NCBI GenBank assembly: GCA_028671895.1
Contig: CM053800.1
Location: 20,233,886 to 20,297,885 of the forward strand
From: Oenanthe sinensis
Taxonomy: Eukaryota > Streptophyta > Magnoliopsida > Apiales > Apiaceae
Direction of reading: 5' to 3'
DNA length: 64,000 bases
Shown here: one piece after another, positions 22,630-34,400 of the stretch
Position numbering within the stretch: the first letter of the stretch is position 1
How the letters are laid out: every line of letters begins with the position of its first letter
Made by a program: the position numbers and the translations under genes
The notes under the pieces: model-generated
What the model was told of the DNA's origin: nothing
What the model saw: the letters and a program-made list of their open reading frames with translations, nothing else
The model's database searches: none

Positions 22630-25258
22630 GCTTATGCATGAAAGATCAAAAACACCTCTACGAGGCAATTCTCCACTCGATAGTGATTCAGTTTATATTG
22701 ATGAATCAGGTGATGAGAATATGAATGAATTGACGGATTTCACTTGCAGGTACAGAAGGCTATATCTTGGAATGCAGAGTGAAAGTGAGAGAGAGAAACA
22801 CTTAAGTGAAAGTAAGGGAGAGATACACTTGAGTGAGAGATAGGGAGAGAAAGAGTGAAACACTTCTAAGTGCTCGACACTTGAGTGTAAACACCAACAG
22901 AACGTAGTAGAAGTGAGGAAACCATAAGCCAAACACTTACCCTTGCTACTTGCTACTTCTGGCAGAAAAGTTACTATTTTTTCCCGATCAACGACAGACG
23001 AGAACCTTCTTTGGGAGACAAACCATCTAAAATTTGGACCTAACAATTGGTATCTTCAAAAGTGGGCCATTGGAGGATTCCTCAACTAAGGGGGAGAATT
23101 TATAGTGTTATAGTTATAACAAGAAAAAGGATAAAGAGGGAGAAGTTATAATGTTATCGCTATAACAAGAAAAAGAAGAAGTTAATAAGTCTTATCTTCG
23201 TATCCTTCGGAAGAGTTAAGAGTTAATATCCTTAGGTTTCGTATCCTGAATCCTGGAAGATTCTTGGAGAAAGGGGTTCGTATCCTTGGGAGAAGTTAAT
23301 ATCCTTAGGGGGAGATTTTGGACAAGAAAAAGAAAATCTTATCTTCTGATCCTGAGGGGAAACAACAGAAATATGGGAGAATCAAGAAGCTGTATCCTAT
23401 ACTTGAAAGGAGTTGTCAGAAGAGGATTCCTAATCTAAGTGGGAAGAACAGAAATGACTATTCCATTAATTTTCTAAAGGGAGAAGAAGAATAAGAAGGA
23501 CAATCATATTCGCAGGGGTAGAACATTATTTGAGCTATGTTGAGTATTGGTTGAAGACATACCCAGGAATTGATTCTTATGAAGCTCTATTCATGATAAG
23601 TTCTTTAAGTTCAAACTGAAGGATTTTGAAACGGAGAAAGCTCAAACAGACAGAAATGAAAATGATACAATTTGAATATCAGTTCAGCGTCAGAGGAACA
23701 AGCATCTTTCGTTTCAGTCACACAAGAATTCTGGAAATGCAATATTTGATCCAGAAAAACCAGTAGCATTATTTACAAGTCTCGGACATTCTTTTTCTAG
23801 TTGTTAGTTGAGTTATCCTCCCTAGGTTATTTGTTTGCTAAAAGTTTAACAATCAAATAGGGGGAGATTGTTGGAAATGACGAAGCTGTATAAATAGTAA
23901 TCGTGATAACTAAATACTAGAACAGGACAAGTAAATAATACTACGATTACACAGAAATCAGCAAGACATGAAGACAAGGCAAATACAGTGAATCAAGACA
24001 TTAGAAGAAGTTTTGAAGTCTACTACAGGTCACTGAAAGAAGTTCATTTATATGTTCATGCCTCAGTGAAGAATAATGTTTAAAGACTTTCAGGGTTTCA
24101 GAAGTGTTGAAGATTCAGTATAGCAGTGCCACTAAAAGATTTCAGTGTAACAGCATTGATTGAAGATAGACAGTGTTTGAAGCATAGGAATCTAGAAGAA
24201 TTGAAGACATGGTAAAGACAAAGGTTAAAAAAAAGACAGCTACAGTCTTGAGGTTATACTCACTGACAATCAGTGAAGAACAGAGAATGAAGTATTCAAG
24301 ATTGTAGTAGTAATGAAGACGTTGTCGAAGTACAAGAAAAGATTCTAGTGAAGTTACATTGTTTATTGACAGTTAATGTTCGAACCACTTATTGGGAAGC
24401 CACATTACCAATTGAACATGGTAATCTATTCAGAAGCAAGAACCCTATCAAGACTAGTCACTTATGAACCAAACCGTTGCATCAAGTGTCAGGACATTGA
24501 TAGCAAGTTTATGTCAGTAGTAGAGATCCATGTTCAAGAGCTTGTTGAAGAATATTGAAGAAGCTAGGGAAACTTGCTCATAAAGGTTAATCCACAATTA
24601 GTCACTAAAGAAAGTCAACATTCGATGAATGCATATTTGTTAAAGCAAATGTTGATCAACAGCAGATCGAGATGCGGGTCAAGATTTATAATTAAAGATA
24701 AACATTGCAAAGGCAAATCTCGATCCACGACAGATCGAGATCGAGATTTTCACAGATCGAGATTGAGATGGGTCCAGGCCGAGATCGAGATGCGGGTCGA
24801 TATGTAGCATTTAATGTTCAAGGGACAAGTGGCTTATTGTGAACGGTTGATCTAGAGTGGTTGGGAAAGTACTTTTTGTTGACGAGTCCTGATTGGGCCA
24901 CGTACACAAAAAGGACAAGATCAAGACTACACAACATTATAAAAGCAGCACTTTGTTTTATTTGTATTAAGACTTTAAATCCATCTCTGTATTTCAACGA
25001 TATATTTAGAAAGAGAGAACATTTACTGCAAAAACGAGAGTGAGAGAGAGGATCAGTTGAATCAAGCTTTAATTGCTGTATTTATTGTTCAACTGATCCT
25101 GATGCTTTTATGAATGTTGTAGCAAATCCTTCAATGAATATAAAGATATATTCTTGAAATTCTGTGTCATCATTTACTACCTGCATATTTGCATACTCTC
25201 TCATTATCTATTAATAAGTTGTATTCACCCCCCCTCTACAACTCATTTGGACCTAACA
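22630..25258 (+). mobile_element. El-E: decayed Sirevirus tail with 3' LTR
   Basis: Plus strand. 22630-23868 is non-coding, GA-rich Sirevirus-like sequence with repeated purine tracts (aagggggagaa near 23090, tagggggagat near 23317, aaatagggggagat at 23855-23868). It also has a TTGGACCTAACAATTGGTATC string near 23035-23055 that looks like a relic of an LTR end plus primer site. A 70-codon ORF at 22634-22843 (MHERSKTPLRG...) may be an ORF3 scrap, but I cannot confirm it. The 3' LTR ends at 25258. The 5' LTR, gag and pol are absent. Confidence 0.75.
23869..25258 (+). repeat. El-E 3' LTR (1390 bp)
   Basis: Starts TGTTGGAAATGACG directly after the PPT and ends ttggacctaaca. The 3' half is related to the El-A/El-H LTR: the gaacggttgatc block, TATA box TATAAAA at 24938-24944, C-tract and ctctacaac. 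A shorter GATCGAG array is at about 24660-24803. Bases 25259-25263 (acata) would be its right target duplication. Confidence 0.85.
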
Positions 25259-25263
25259 ACATA

Positions 25264-25613
25264 TTTTTCTAAGACCTTAGCCCTTTTGAGAAAAGAGGAA
25301 GATAAAGAGAGAGAAATAGTTTTCGGGTGCTAGTACACATCAATCCTTCATGAAAAGTATTCATGTGGATACCATAGAGCGTAGATCGCGTGAGCGGGAT
25401 ACGTGGTGATTAAACAAGCTTTGGACCTCCATTAATTTTCCATTGATGAAATGTTAAAGCTTTTTAAGGTATTTGTTCTTAATCTCCGAATTAAATCTTT
25501 TGTTTTCGCATGGATCATGTGGAGGGTTTCGATTTATATTACGTTTTGTATTTATTTTTCGCGTTTTTCCTGTGCATTTGTGCCTCGAAACCCTTCAAAA
25601 AGGTAGAGAGTTA
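25264..25613 (+). repeat. El-F: LTR fragment of the El-C/El-D family
   Basis: 25264-25597 aligns, in plus orientation, with the reverse complement of the El-D LTR end (14219-14440 and the terminal segment), ending cctcgaaacccttca. The next bases (aaaaggtagag) may be a decayed primer site. It is truncated on the left by El-E and followed by El-G. Confidence 0.78.
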
Positions 25614-26416
25614 TGTAAATCATAATGTAACGTAGTATGCAATAGTGATAACGATAACTCAACCAAGAAACAAAGACAGATAAATAATACTAATATGCAG
25701 CATAGGAATCTAGAAGGACATATAAACAGGAATCATACATACATCATTGCAGAGCTTTCAATATGAAAGATTTACTGAACGACAATGAGAGAAGTTCATT
25801 AATATGTTCAGACCTCAGCAACAAATAAATGTTCAGTAGATTTCATACTAAAGACAATGTAATGATTTAGGTATAGATGTCAAAGGGTTTCAGTGATCAG
25901 AAGTAATGGAACAGTCCAAAGTTAATCAACTGAAACAGAACAGAAGGCAATGGAATTCAATTCAGTGTTAGTCATTTGTGAACCAAACCAGTGCATTAAG
26001 CGTCAGCACAACAAGAAAAGAATTGTCTTGATTAATCAGAAGAAAATCAGTTGATAAAGCCAGAAGAATGGAAACCAAGTAGTATTTACTTTAAGAATTC
26101 AAGGAATATGCTAAGGCAAGTAATATTGCATTTGGTGGCTCCTGCACTCTTGAAATACTCTAGAGGCGCAACCAATCTTGAAAAGGCTCAGCAAACCAAG
26201 ACTAGAAGTTAAGTCAAGTTAAAGAGAGGGTTTTTGGCATCTGCACAAGGGAATGAGAGTGCAGGCGTAACAAAAGAGTAGTGGCGCAACATAACAAGGT
26301 TGAGGCGCAACAAAAGTTATTTAATGATTTTGTGGCGCCTACACACTACAACTAGTGTGCAGGAGCAACAAAATGTCAAAAGGCGCAACTAACACTTGTG
26401 GAATATTTCTAAGTCA
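25614..26416 (+). repeat. El-G 5' LTR, truncated
   Basis: Starts TGTAAATCATAATG and matches the 3' LTR (43600-44402) up to aagtca, where similarity stops abruptly. The last 527 bases of the LTR are missing. It includes a cluster of ggcgcaac/ggcgcc motifs at about 26146-26400. Confidence 0.88.
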
Positions 26417-27083
26417 AGAGGTCTCCATTCATGGAGTAACTGCGTCAGCAGCATCACCACTTCAAGTGGAAATGCCATCACAGGCTTCGTAGGGAAACAC
26501 ATGCTCTCATTTGCCAATCACTACATTGCCTAAGGTAATGACCCCCCTGGAGATTTAAATTCCAACTCCTATAACGGAGGTCCTCCCCACCTTATCAGGT
26601 CAGGTGGAGGGACAACACACCCATAGAGGGGATGTGGACTCTATTAATAGAGTATCTGTTGCTTCGGTAATAGAACCTGTTCAGGGTGTCTCAGAGCAGG
26701 TAAGGCCTTCAATGGCTTCAGCTGGTATCACAGATTCTACACTTTTGCCAATCATTACAGAATCCACAGTGGTGACCACAGTAGGTCTCAACCCCCCAGT
26801 TCCTGTAAAAGGAGTCCTCCCCACCCATAGTGGTCTGGCGGGGAGGCAACCTACCCAAAGAAGAGATAGGGATTTTGATGCAGGTACTGAAGATCATGAT
26901 GATATCTTCGACATGAGTGAAACACTTAACCTTAGCGATCTTCAATTTCCTGACCCTGATTATCCGAGTGTGAGTGTTGAGGGTCATGATCAAACAGCAA
27001 CAGTGAGGAGTGAGACACCCACTAACCAAACAAATACCCCACACATTGCACACACTGCACAAAGCCAAAGGATTTTAAATCTG
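26417..27083 (+). pseudogene. El-G ORF3 fragment, upstream of El-H
   Basis: The open part starts at 26604 and runs without a stop to the El-H insertion. The product is low-complexity, Ser/Thr/Pro/acidic (VPVKGVLPTHSG, DHDDIFDMSETL), like the middle of El-H ORF3. The reading frame joins that of 41676 onward exactly when El-H and one target copy are removed, so this is one gene cut by a transposon. The start of ORF3 is lost in the El-G deletion. Confidence 0.75.
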
Positions 27084-27652
27084 TGAAAGGCATAGGTGTA
27101 CTAACTTGTAACACTTAATTACTATGTAACTCAACTAGAGAAAAGATAAAACAACAGCAAAACAAGAGAAACTGAAGAAGCACATGGAATCAATCAACTG
27201 AAGAAATGGTAATGATACTTGGTAACTACAAGTAACTAATTTGGTTAATCAAGGATGCATAAGTGAGAAGAAGTTCAATCTCAGTATTGCTCATGCCCTA
27301 ACTTATCTAATGGAGAATCAAATTAATGTCAAAGAAGTATCAAGAAGACCAAAGTGATTTCATGTAATGTATATCAACATCTGGATAATGTAAAGGTTAA
27401 TCAACAAATGAGAACTGACATTCAGAAGCAAGAACCCCTACAAGACTAGTCACTTATGAACGAGACCATTGCATCAAGTGTCAGGACATTGGAGGCAAGT
27501 TCATGTCAGTAATAGAAGATCTCATTTGAATTGAGTGAGGAAAAGAAATTGAAGAAGCTAGGGAAACTTGCTCATAAAGGTTAATCCTCAATTAGTCACT
27601 AAAGAAAGTCAACATTCGATGAGTGCATATTTGCAAAGGCAAATGTCGATCC

Positions 27653-27843
27653 ACGGCAGATCGAGATCGAGATCGAGATCTTCATAGATCGAGATCGAGA
27701 TTCTCCCAGATCAAGATCGAGATCGAGATTCTCCCAGATCGAGATCGAGATCTTCACAGATCGAGATCTAGATTCTCCCAGATCGAGATCGAGATTTTCA
27801 TAGATCGAGATCGAGATGGGTCCAGGCGAAGATCGAGATGCGG
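27653..27843. repeat. GATCGAG array, El-H 5' LTR
   Basis: Irregular tandem blocks of agatcgagatcgagat with linkers cttcat, tctccc and ttcata. It encodes spurious RSRSRF/IEIEI peptides in several frames, which I do not regard as genes. It lies about 150-340 bp upstream of the TATA box, a position suited to a promoter element. Confidence 0.9.
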
Positions 27844-27986
27844 GTAGATATGTAACATTTAATGTTCAAGGGACAAGTGGCTTATTGTGAACGGTTGATC
27901 CAGAGTTGTTGGGAAAGTACTTTTTGTTGTCGAAGTCCTGATTGGGCCACGTACACAAAAAGGACAAGATCAAGACTACATGACAT

Positions 27987-27993
27987 TATAAAA
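27987..27993 (+). promoter_or_regulatory. Putative TATA box, El-H 5' LTR
   Basis: TATAAAA in the context cattataaaagcagcac, conserved in El-A (minus strand 6776-6782), El-E (24938-24944) and the El-H 3' LTR (41349-41355). Position within the LTR fits the retrotransposon promoter; the start site is not determined. Confidence 0.65.
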
Positions 27994-28308
27994 GCAGCAC
28001 TTTGTTTTTATTAGTAAATAGACTTTTCATCATCTCTATTTTTTCAACGATAATTTTTAAAGAAAGAGCATTTACTGTAAAACAAAAAGTGAGAGAGAGG
28101 ATCAGTTGAATCTAGCTTTAATTGTTGTATTTATTGTTCAACTGATCATGATGCTTTTATGAATGTTGTAGCAAATCCTTCAATGAATATAATGATATAT
28201 TCTTGAAATTCTGTGTCATCATTTATTACCTGCATATTGTTTATTCTCTCATTAATTTTAAACAGTTGTATTCACCCCCCCCCCCTCTACAACATTTTGG
28301 ACCTAACA

Positions 28309-28854
28309 ATTGGTATCAGAGCTCCTGTTAAACACATCTAACAGAGATCCTATTGTGTTGTTTGAGTTGGTTCTTGAAAATCCCAGATCTAATTTTTCTT
28401 TGAAGTTTGTGCCGAAAGTTTTTATTTGTTTCTTCCTGGAAAAGTCATAGATCTAAAAGGTTCTAAGTAATGGTATAAGGAATATTTGCACAACATTCCA
28501 AAACATTGTACTTTAGAGCTTTGTGGGTTTTCTTGTGGTCAAAAAAAAAAAAATCTGGTTATAAAAGAATATTTGATTGGTTGACTAGGGAACTTGAATC
28601 AACTGTTTGGTTGAACAAAAAGAACAAATTCGAACTACTGTCAACTAGATAGTGGACAGCTTTTTGTTTGGACTTGGAAGACTAGTGGACCCTGCTACTG
28701 TTCTTGTGATTAAAACTAACTTGCTTGAATCTTAAGTGCAAAATCCGTTGGATATTAAGTGTTGAATATTTAAAGTGAGATAATTAATTTTTCAAGTAAA
28801 TACAATTTATTGTAATTTGAAAAGTGTATTATCTTAATTTTAAACTTTATTAAA
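28309..28854 (+). other. El-H primer binding site and leader
   Basis: Two bases after the LTR comes the primer site TGGTATCAGAGC (28311-28322), complementary to the 3' end of initiator Met-tRNA. The rest is an AT-rich leader of about 530 bases with an A-tract near 28540. No gene seen. Confidence 0.88.
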
Positions 28855-31404
28855 ATGGCCGCCGCACACAGATTTAAGATACCTCCGTTTGATGCACAAC
28901 ATTATGACGAATGGACCGGAAGGATGAGAGCTTACCTTGAATCAATAAACAAGGTATACTTGAGAATATTGGAAAACGGTCCATACATACCCATGAAAAT
29001 TGAGCCAGAGCGAATGGAAGGAGGGATACTAATACCATCCCGGTCTGTTCCTAAAGAGGAAATGGAGTTTTCAGACGCAGATAAAGAATTGGTTGGTATG
29101 GATGCGTCGTTACGCAACGTCATAATTGAATCCCTAAACTCAGAGTACTATGTTCAGATAAAGGGATTAAAAACAGCTAAAGCCATGTGGGATAAACTGG
29201 CTGTGGTGATGGAGGGGACCGAGGAAGTTAGAGATAATCACAAACGCATTCTGATATCTGAATATGAATCGTTCAGATGCGAACGAGGAGAAAGCGTAGC
29301 TGATGTTTACAAACGTTACAGTAAATTGCTTATCGAGCTGAGTATAAGAGATAAAGTCTATCCACTAGCAGATTCAAATATCAAGTTTCTCTTGAATTTG
29401 CCTAAACATCTGGAACACAGGATCACTGCCATTCGAGAGTCAAGAGACTTGAAAAATACTTCTCTCGAAAAGCTGTATGGTGTTTTGAAGACCTACGAGC
29501 TGGAGCAGGAACAAAATGACAGAAGAAGATCCTACAATAGTGGAGAACACAAAGCGGTAAGTGAGTCTGGACTTGTAGCTGAAGAGTCTGCTGTAAAGGC
29601 ACTTGCAGCTGTCTCATTGAAAACTGCTAATCCTGAAAGGGTGGTATTAGACATTGAAGATCCATCCGAAGAAAGTGAGGATGAATACTATACCCTTGAA
29701 GAGCTGGACAAATTAGAAGACAAGTCATATGCTTGTATTGCTCGAGAATTTGCTCATATCAGCTTCAGGAAGCAAAGAAGAGGTAAAGGACGATTTGGTA
29801 GTTCTTTCAGCCGAAGAGGCAGCAGTAGCAGCAGAGGCAGTAGTGTAAGTGGTCGGGGAAGTTACAGCGGTCGAGGTAGCACATCTGGTAGTGGCTACAG
29901 ACCTAACCTGGTAGACAAGAACAAGTTCAGATGCTACAACTGCAATGAATTGGGGCACTTCGCAACAGAGTGCAAGAAGCCCAAGTACGTTCATCCCAAG
30001 GAATCCTATGCTGATCTGAAAAAGAAATATGATGCCTTGGTTAGCAAGCAACAGAAGGGAAGCCGGGCGTATGTTGTGACTGAAGGGAAGGGTTGGGACG
30101 AGTCTGATGAAGATGAAGATCAGGAGCTATGCAATTTCGCTTTAATGGCAAAATCTTCAGAACAATCAGAGGTACCAATTCTAACCGTAAATGAAATGTC
30201 TATTTCTGAGTACCAAAATGAATTAGCTGCCATGACTAAAGACATGTACAATCTCCAACTAAATCTAATTGCTGTTAATGAGGAAAATGCTAAACTCTCA
30301 CTTAAGAATAGACTTCTCGAGGCCAGGGTAGAGGAATTAGAATCAGGAAAAAGTAAAGAAAGGCAGTTAATGAATCAGGTAGACGTTTTAGAACACAAGC
30401 TTAAGATTAGGGAAGACCTTAACGAAGAACTTAAAAATGAATTAGCTGAGCTTAAAATAACATGTCAATCTTTTAAAGAAGCCGCTAATAAAGTGTTCGT
30501 AGAAAGGGACATGTACATGAAACTAGCAGGCAAGAGTAAAAATGAAAAAGTAAACATAGGATTTGACTACACACAGAAAAAGAAAAATAGGGCTGCTGAG
30601 TTATTAGAGCCAGTGTTAGTCAAAGAAGATGTGCCTGAGGTTTTAGTGGATGTTAGAAAACCTATCTTTAAGCATTTTGAGCCTAGGACCATAGATCCTG
30701 TTGCTACTAATATTGAACAAGAGATTAAAATTGAAAGAGATTCAGAAGAAAAAGTAGTAGAACCTACAACTTCTAAGAGAGCGAGTAAGATTGCTTATGC
30801 TAAGAGAGGTGTAGGAACCAAGGAGGCTAAGACGGTGTCATATAAACAATGGGTAGCAGGGTCAAACCAAATGAAAGCACCTGTAAAGGCAGTTAAAACT
30901 GAACCTGCATCTGTATCTACATCTACACGAGTCAGAAAGGCATGCTATATCTGTAATCAATCTGATCATTTGTCTTACTATTGCCCGTTCTATGTAGAGG
31001 AAGAAAAATCTGTTGGTTGTAATACCATGCCTGCAACTACTGCTTTGCCTAACATGTATGCAAATCATGCCAAGTGCAATAATCCTAATTGTATGCCATG
31101 TGTTGTAAACATCATGCATGCTTATTTTAATTTGATGAATACTGCTAGTGCATCTGTTGAACATACATCTAGTAGTGGTAAGAAAAAGCATGCGGGGTCA
31201 AAGACTAAGACTTCAAGTCCTCCTAAAGTTAGGAGTGACCAGTCTACTCCCAAACCTGACAAACCAGTCAAGGTTGACAAGGGAAAAGACAAAGTCAGGA
31301 TGAATGCCCCTGATAGCAACAAGGCAAAGCCTTCTATATCTGAAAAGAAAAAGGAAATTATTGATGCCGGGCCCAAAAATCATTGGGTTCTGAAGAACAC
31401 CTAA
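28855..31404 (+). CDS. gag: El-H gag, long Sirevirus form
   Basis: 849 residues, same length as El-A gag and differing at a small number of positions. The start is aaaATGGCC. The gag domain occupies about 1-250. Zinc knuckle 1 (CYNCNELGHFATEC) is at 360-373, a heptad-rich probable coiled coil at 450-570, and zinc knuckle 2 (CYICNQSDHLSYYC) at 697-710. H738, C741, C746 and C749 form HX2CX4CX2C. The C-terminus is Lys/Ser/Pro rich. It ends with TAA while the -1 frame (pol) is open from about 31365. No classic XXXYYYZ slippery heptamer is in register there, though a GGGCCCAAAAAT run precedes the stop; how pol is reached is unclear. Confidence 0.95.
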   Translation: MAAAHRFKIPPFDAQHYDEWTGRMRAYLESINKVYLRILENGPYIPMKIEPERMEGGILIPSRSVPKEEMEFSDADKELVGMDASLRNVIIESLNSEYYVQIKGLKTAKAMWDKLAVVMEGTEEVRDNHKRILISEYESFRCERGESVADVYKRYSKLLIELSIRDKVYPLADSNIKFLLNLPKHLEHRITAIRESRDLKNTSLEKLYGVLKTYELEQEQNDRRRSYNSGEHKAVSESGLVAEESAVKALAAVSLKTANPERVVLDIEDPSEESEDEYYTLEELDKLEDKSYACIAREFAHISFRKQRRGKGRFGSSFSRRGSSSSRGSSVSGRGSYSGRGSTSGSGYRPNLVDKNKFRCYNCNELGHFATECKKPKYVHPKESYADLKKKYDALVSKQQKGSRAYVVTEGKGWDESDEDEDQELCNFALMAKSSEQSEVPILTVNEMSISEYQNELAAMTKDMYNLQLNLIAVNEENAKLSLKNRLLEARVEELESGKSKERQLMNQVDVLEHKLKIREDLNEELKNELAELKITCQSFKEAANKVFVERDMYMKLAGKSKNEKVNIGFDYTQKKKNRAAELLEPVLVKEDVPEVLVDVRKPIFKHFEPRTIDPVATNIEQEIKIERDSEEKVVEPTTSKRASKIAYAKRGVGTKEAKTVSYKQWVAGSNQMKAPVKAVKTEPASVSTSTRVRKACYICNQSDHLSYYCPFYVEEEKSVGCNTMPATTALPNMYANHAKCNNPNCMPCVVNIMHAYFNLMNTASASVEHTSSSGKKKHAGSKTKTSSPPKVRSDQSTPKPDKPVKVDKGKDKVRMNAPDSNKAKPSISEKKKEIIDAGPKNHWVLKNT

Positions 31405-34400
31405 CCTTTCTGGATTTGCAGGGCAGTGAACAGGAAAAGAGTAAAGTCATATGGGTGCTGGACAGTGGAGCATCGAGGCATATGACCGGCAATAAGTCCC
31501 TGCTAACAGATTTGGTGTTGAGAGCCGGCTCCGTGGTTACTTTTGGAGATAACAGCAAAGGTTACACCAGGGGATATGGCAAGATCGTTTGTGGAAATGT
31601 TATCATTGAGGACGTGTCTTTTGTGGAAGGATTGCGACATAATCTCCTCAGCGTTAGTCAGTTCACCGACAGGGGTTTTGACGTCAACTTTGGGAAGCAT
31701 GATTGTTCGATTCGAAGCAAAAAGGATGGAAGTCTTGCTCTCAAAGGAGTAAGGAAGTCAAATTTGTTCATAGCCGACATGAATTCTGCTGATCAGTCTG
31801 AAGTCACGTGTTTCTACAGCAAGGCTTCTGCTGATGAAAGTTGGCTATGGCATAAAAGATTATCTCACCTGAACTTTAAAGCAATGAATAATCTCGTAAG
31901 GAGAGAATTAGTGAGAGGGCTGCCGCAGATGGAGTTCACCCCAGATGGACTCTGCGAAGCATGTGAGATGGGAAAATCGAAAAGAGCCTCGCATAAAGAT
32001 AAGCAAGTAAATAACATTACCGAGCCCCTACAACTACTTCACATGGATTTGTTTGGACCCGTTAATGTTATGTCAATGTCAAGGAAAAGATATGCACTGG
32101 TAATTGTCGATGAATTTTCCAAATACACATGGGTGAAATTTGTGACATCGAAAGATGAAGTGCCACATGAGATCATTAGACATGTACTGGTAATTGAAAA
32201 TGTAGCAAGTCTGACTGTGAAGACTATCCGATCTGACAACGGGACAGAATTCAAGAACTCAGTGTTAATGGATTTCTGCATATCTAAAGGGATCAGACGA
32301 CAGTATTCAGCACCTAGAACACCGCAGCAGAATTGGGTGGTAGAAAGGAAGAACAGGACACTGGTTGAAGCATCTAGGACAATGCTGTATGAGTCAAAAC
32401 TTCCTTTATATTTTTGGGCTGAAGCAGTTAACACGGCTTGTTATACACAGAACAGAACCCTGATTATAAAGGACCATAATGAGACGCCATATTATCTGAT
32501 GAATAAAAGAAAACCTTCTATCAACTACTTCCACGTGTTTGGTGCAAAATGCTTTGTGTTAAGAGACAATGCACAACTTGGAAAGTTTGATGCCAAAGCA
32601 GATGAAGGGGTTTTCATTGGATATTCTCTTGAAGCAATAGCAGCGTACAGGGTGTTTGTACTTAATGATCGCAAGGTGGTTGAAAGCCTTAATGTCACAT
32701 TCGACGACTCAAAGCTCCCGTCTATACTAAAAGAAGACAGTGAGCCCACTTCCCTAAGATTTGAAAATATGGATATTGATGAAGTGGATACAGTTCCTGA
32801 GTCTGTAGTGCAAGGTAGTGATCCAACGATAAATAATGAAATTAATCAAGAGTCTAGTGTTTCGCAAATTCAAAACACTAGGGCTGAGGGATCACCTTCC
32901 GTCAGACCTGGTACTAACTCAGGGGGAGTCAGTATGCACTCAGGGGGAGCAGCTCACTCAGAGGGAGCCAGTACTAGCTCAAGGGAAGCTAGTGAAAGTG
33001 CTTCTAGACTAAGTCACCTTCACTTACAAGATCAAGCTGAATCATCAAGAACATTTGCAAGGGATCGCACTTGGAACAAGGACCATCCGTTCGAGCTAAT
33101 TATTGGTGATCCAGAAGCCGGAGTGACTACTAGAGGAAAAGCTAGAGCTAAAATTGCCACTGAGAATGAATGTCTATACTCAGTGTTCCTTTCCCAGATG
33201 GAACCTAAAGTGGTGGAAGAAGCTCTAGATGACGCTGATTGGGTGATTGCTATGCAAGAGGAACTCAATCAGTTTGAAAGGAAGAAGGTGTGGAAGCTGG
33301 TACCCAGACCAAAGAATAGATCTGTTGTTGGGACAAAATGGGTATTCAGAAACAAGCTGGATGAAGACGGACTTGTAACACGAAATAAAGCTCGCCTGGT
33401 TGCTAAGGGTTATACTCAAAGAGAAGGAATTGATTATGATGAAACCTATGCACCAGTAGCAAGGCTAGAAGCAGTAAGGATGTTCTTGGCATTCGCAGCA
33501 CATCATGGTTTTAAAGTCTATCAAATGGATGTCAAGAGTGCATTCTTAAACGGTGAACTGGATGAAGAGGTGTATGTCGAGCAACCTCCCGGGTTTATTG
33601 ACAACAAATATTGTGATTATGTTTATCGACTCTTCAAATCAGTATATGGCCTTAAGCAGTCTCCGCGAAAGTGGTATGAAACTCTGTCAGACTTCTTACT
33701 AGAAAGTGGTTTCACCAGAGGAGTAATCGACAAGACGTTTTTCTACAAGAAATGCAAAGATGATCTAATAATGGTACAAGTATATGTGGATGACATTATC
33801 TTTGGGTCTGCAAATGAGAAGCTGTGTGCTAAATTCGCAAAGTTAATGCAATCAAGGTATGAGATGAGCATGATGGGAGAGCTGACGTTCTTTCTGGGCA
33901 TTCAAATTAGTCAGAAGAAGGACGGGATATTTATCTGCCAGACCAAGTACATTCATGATCTATTGAAGAAGTATGGTCTCCAAGATGTATCATAAGCTAA
34001 GACTCCTATGGCAACAGCCACGAAACTCGACGAGGACAAAGCTGGTAAACCTGTAGACATCTCAAGCTATCGAGGTATGATCGGCTCACTTTTGTATTTA
34101 ACTGCTAGCAGACCTGATATTATGTTCTCTACGTGCTTATGTGCAAGGTTTCAAGCGGATCCTAGAGAGTCACATCTCATAGCCGTAAAGCGTATTTTTA
34201 GGTATCTCAAGGGAACATCAAATCTCGGGATTTGGTACCCAAGAGATACAGGGTTTAATCTTGTTGGCTATTCGGATTCAGATTACGCAGGTTGTAGAAT
34301 AGATAGGAAGAGCACTTCAGGAAGCTGTCAGTTCCTTGGAAGAAGGTTGGTGTCTTGGCAAAGCAAGAAACAACAAACAGTATCTACCTCAACAGCTGAA

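Larger units (their letters stand above)
27084..28308 (+). repeat. El-H 5' LTR (1225 bp)
   Basis: Starts TGAAAGGCATAGG and ends ggacctaaca. It has a GATCGAG array at 27653-27843, a TATA box TATAAAA at 27987-27993, and a C-tract at about 28275-28285 followed by ctctacaac. The array shortens it by 22 bases relative to the 3' LTR. Confidence 0.96.

Noticed and set aside
14135..22634. A target-site duplication for El-D
   Set aside because: The flanking pentamers catac and gctta do not match, and shifting the borders by a few bases does not help.
22634..22843. Possible small gene MHERSKTPLRG...
   Set aside because: It is at the edge of a decayed Sirevirus region, with low-complexity SESE/LSE repeats; no domain, no support beyond being open.
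28311..28322. tRNA gene fragments suggested by the initiator-Met complement
   Set aside because: Only the roughly 12-base primer-site complement is present next to the LTR ends; there is no cloverleaf.
31374..31395. A canonical -1 slippery heptamer at the El-H gag-pol overlap
   Set aside because: The codons in register (ggg ccc aaa aat) do not give an XXXYYYZ pattern; only a weak A-run is present.
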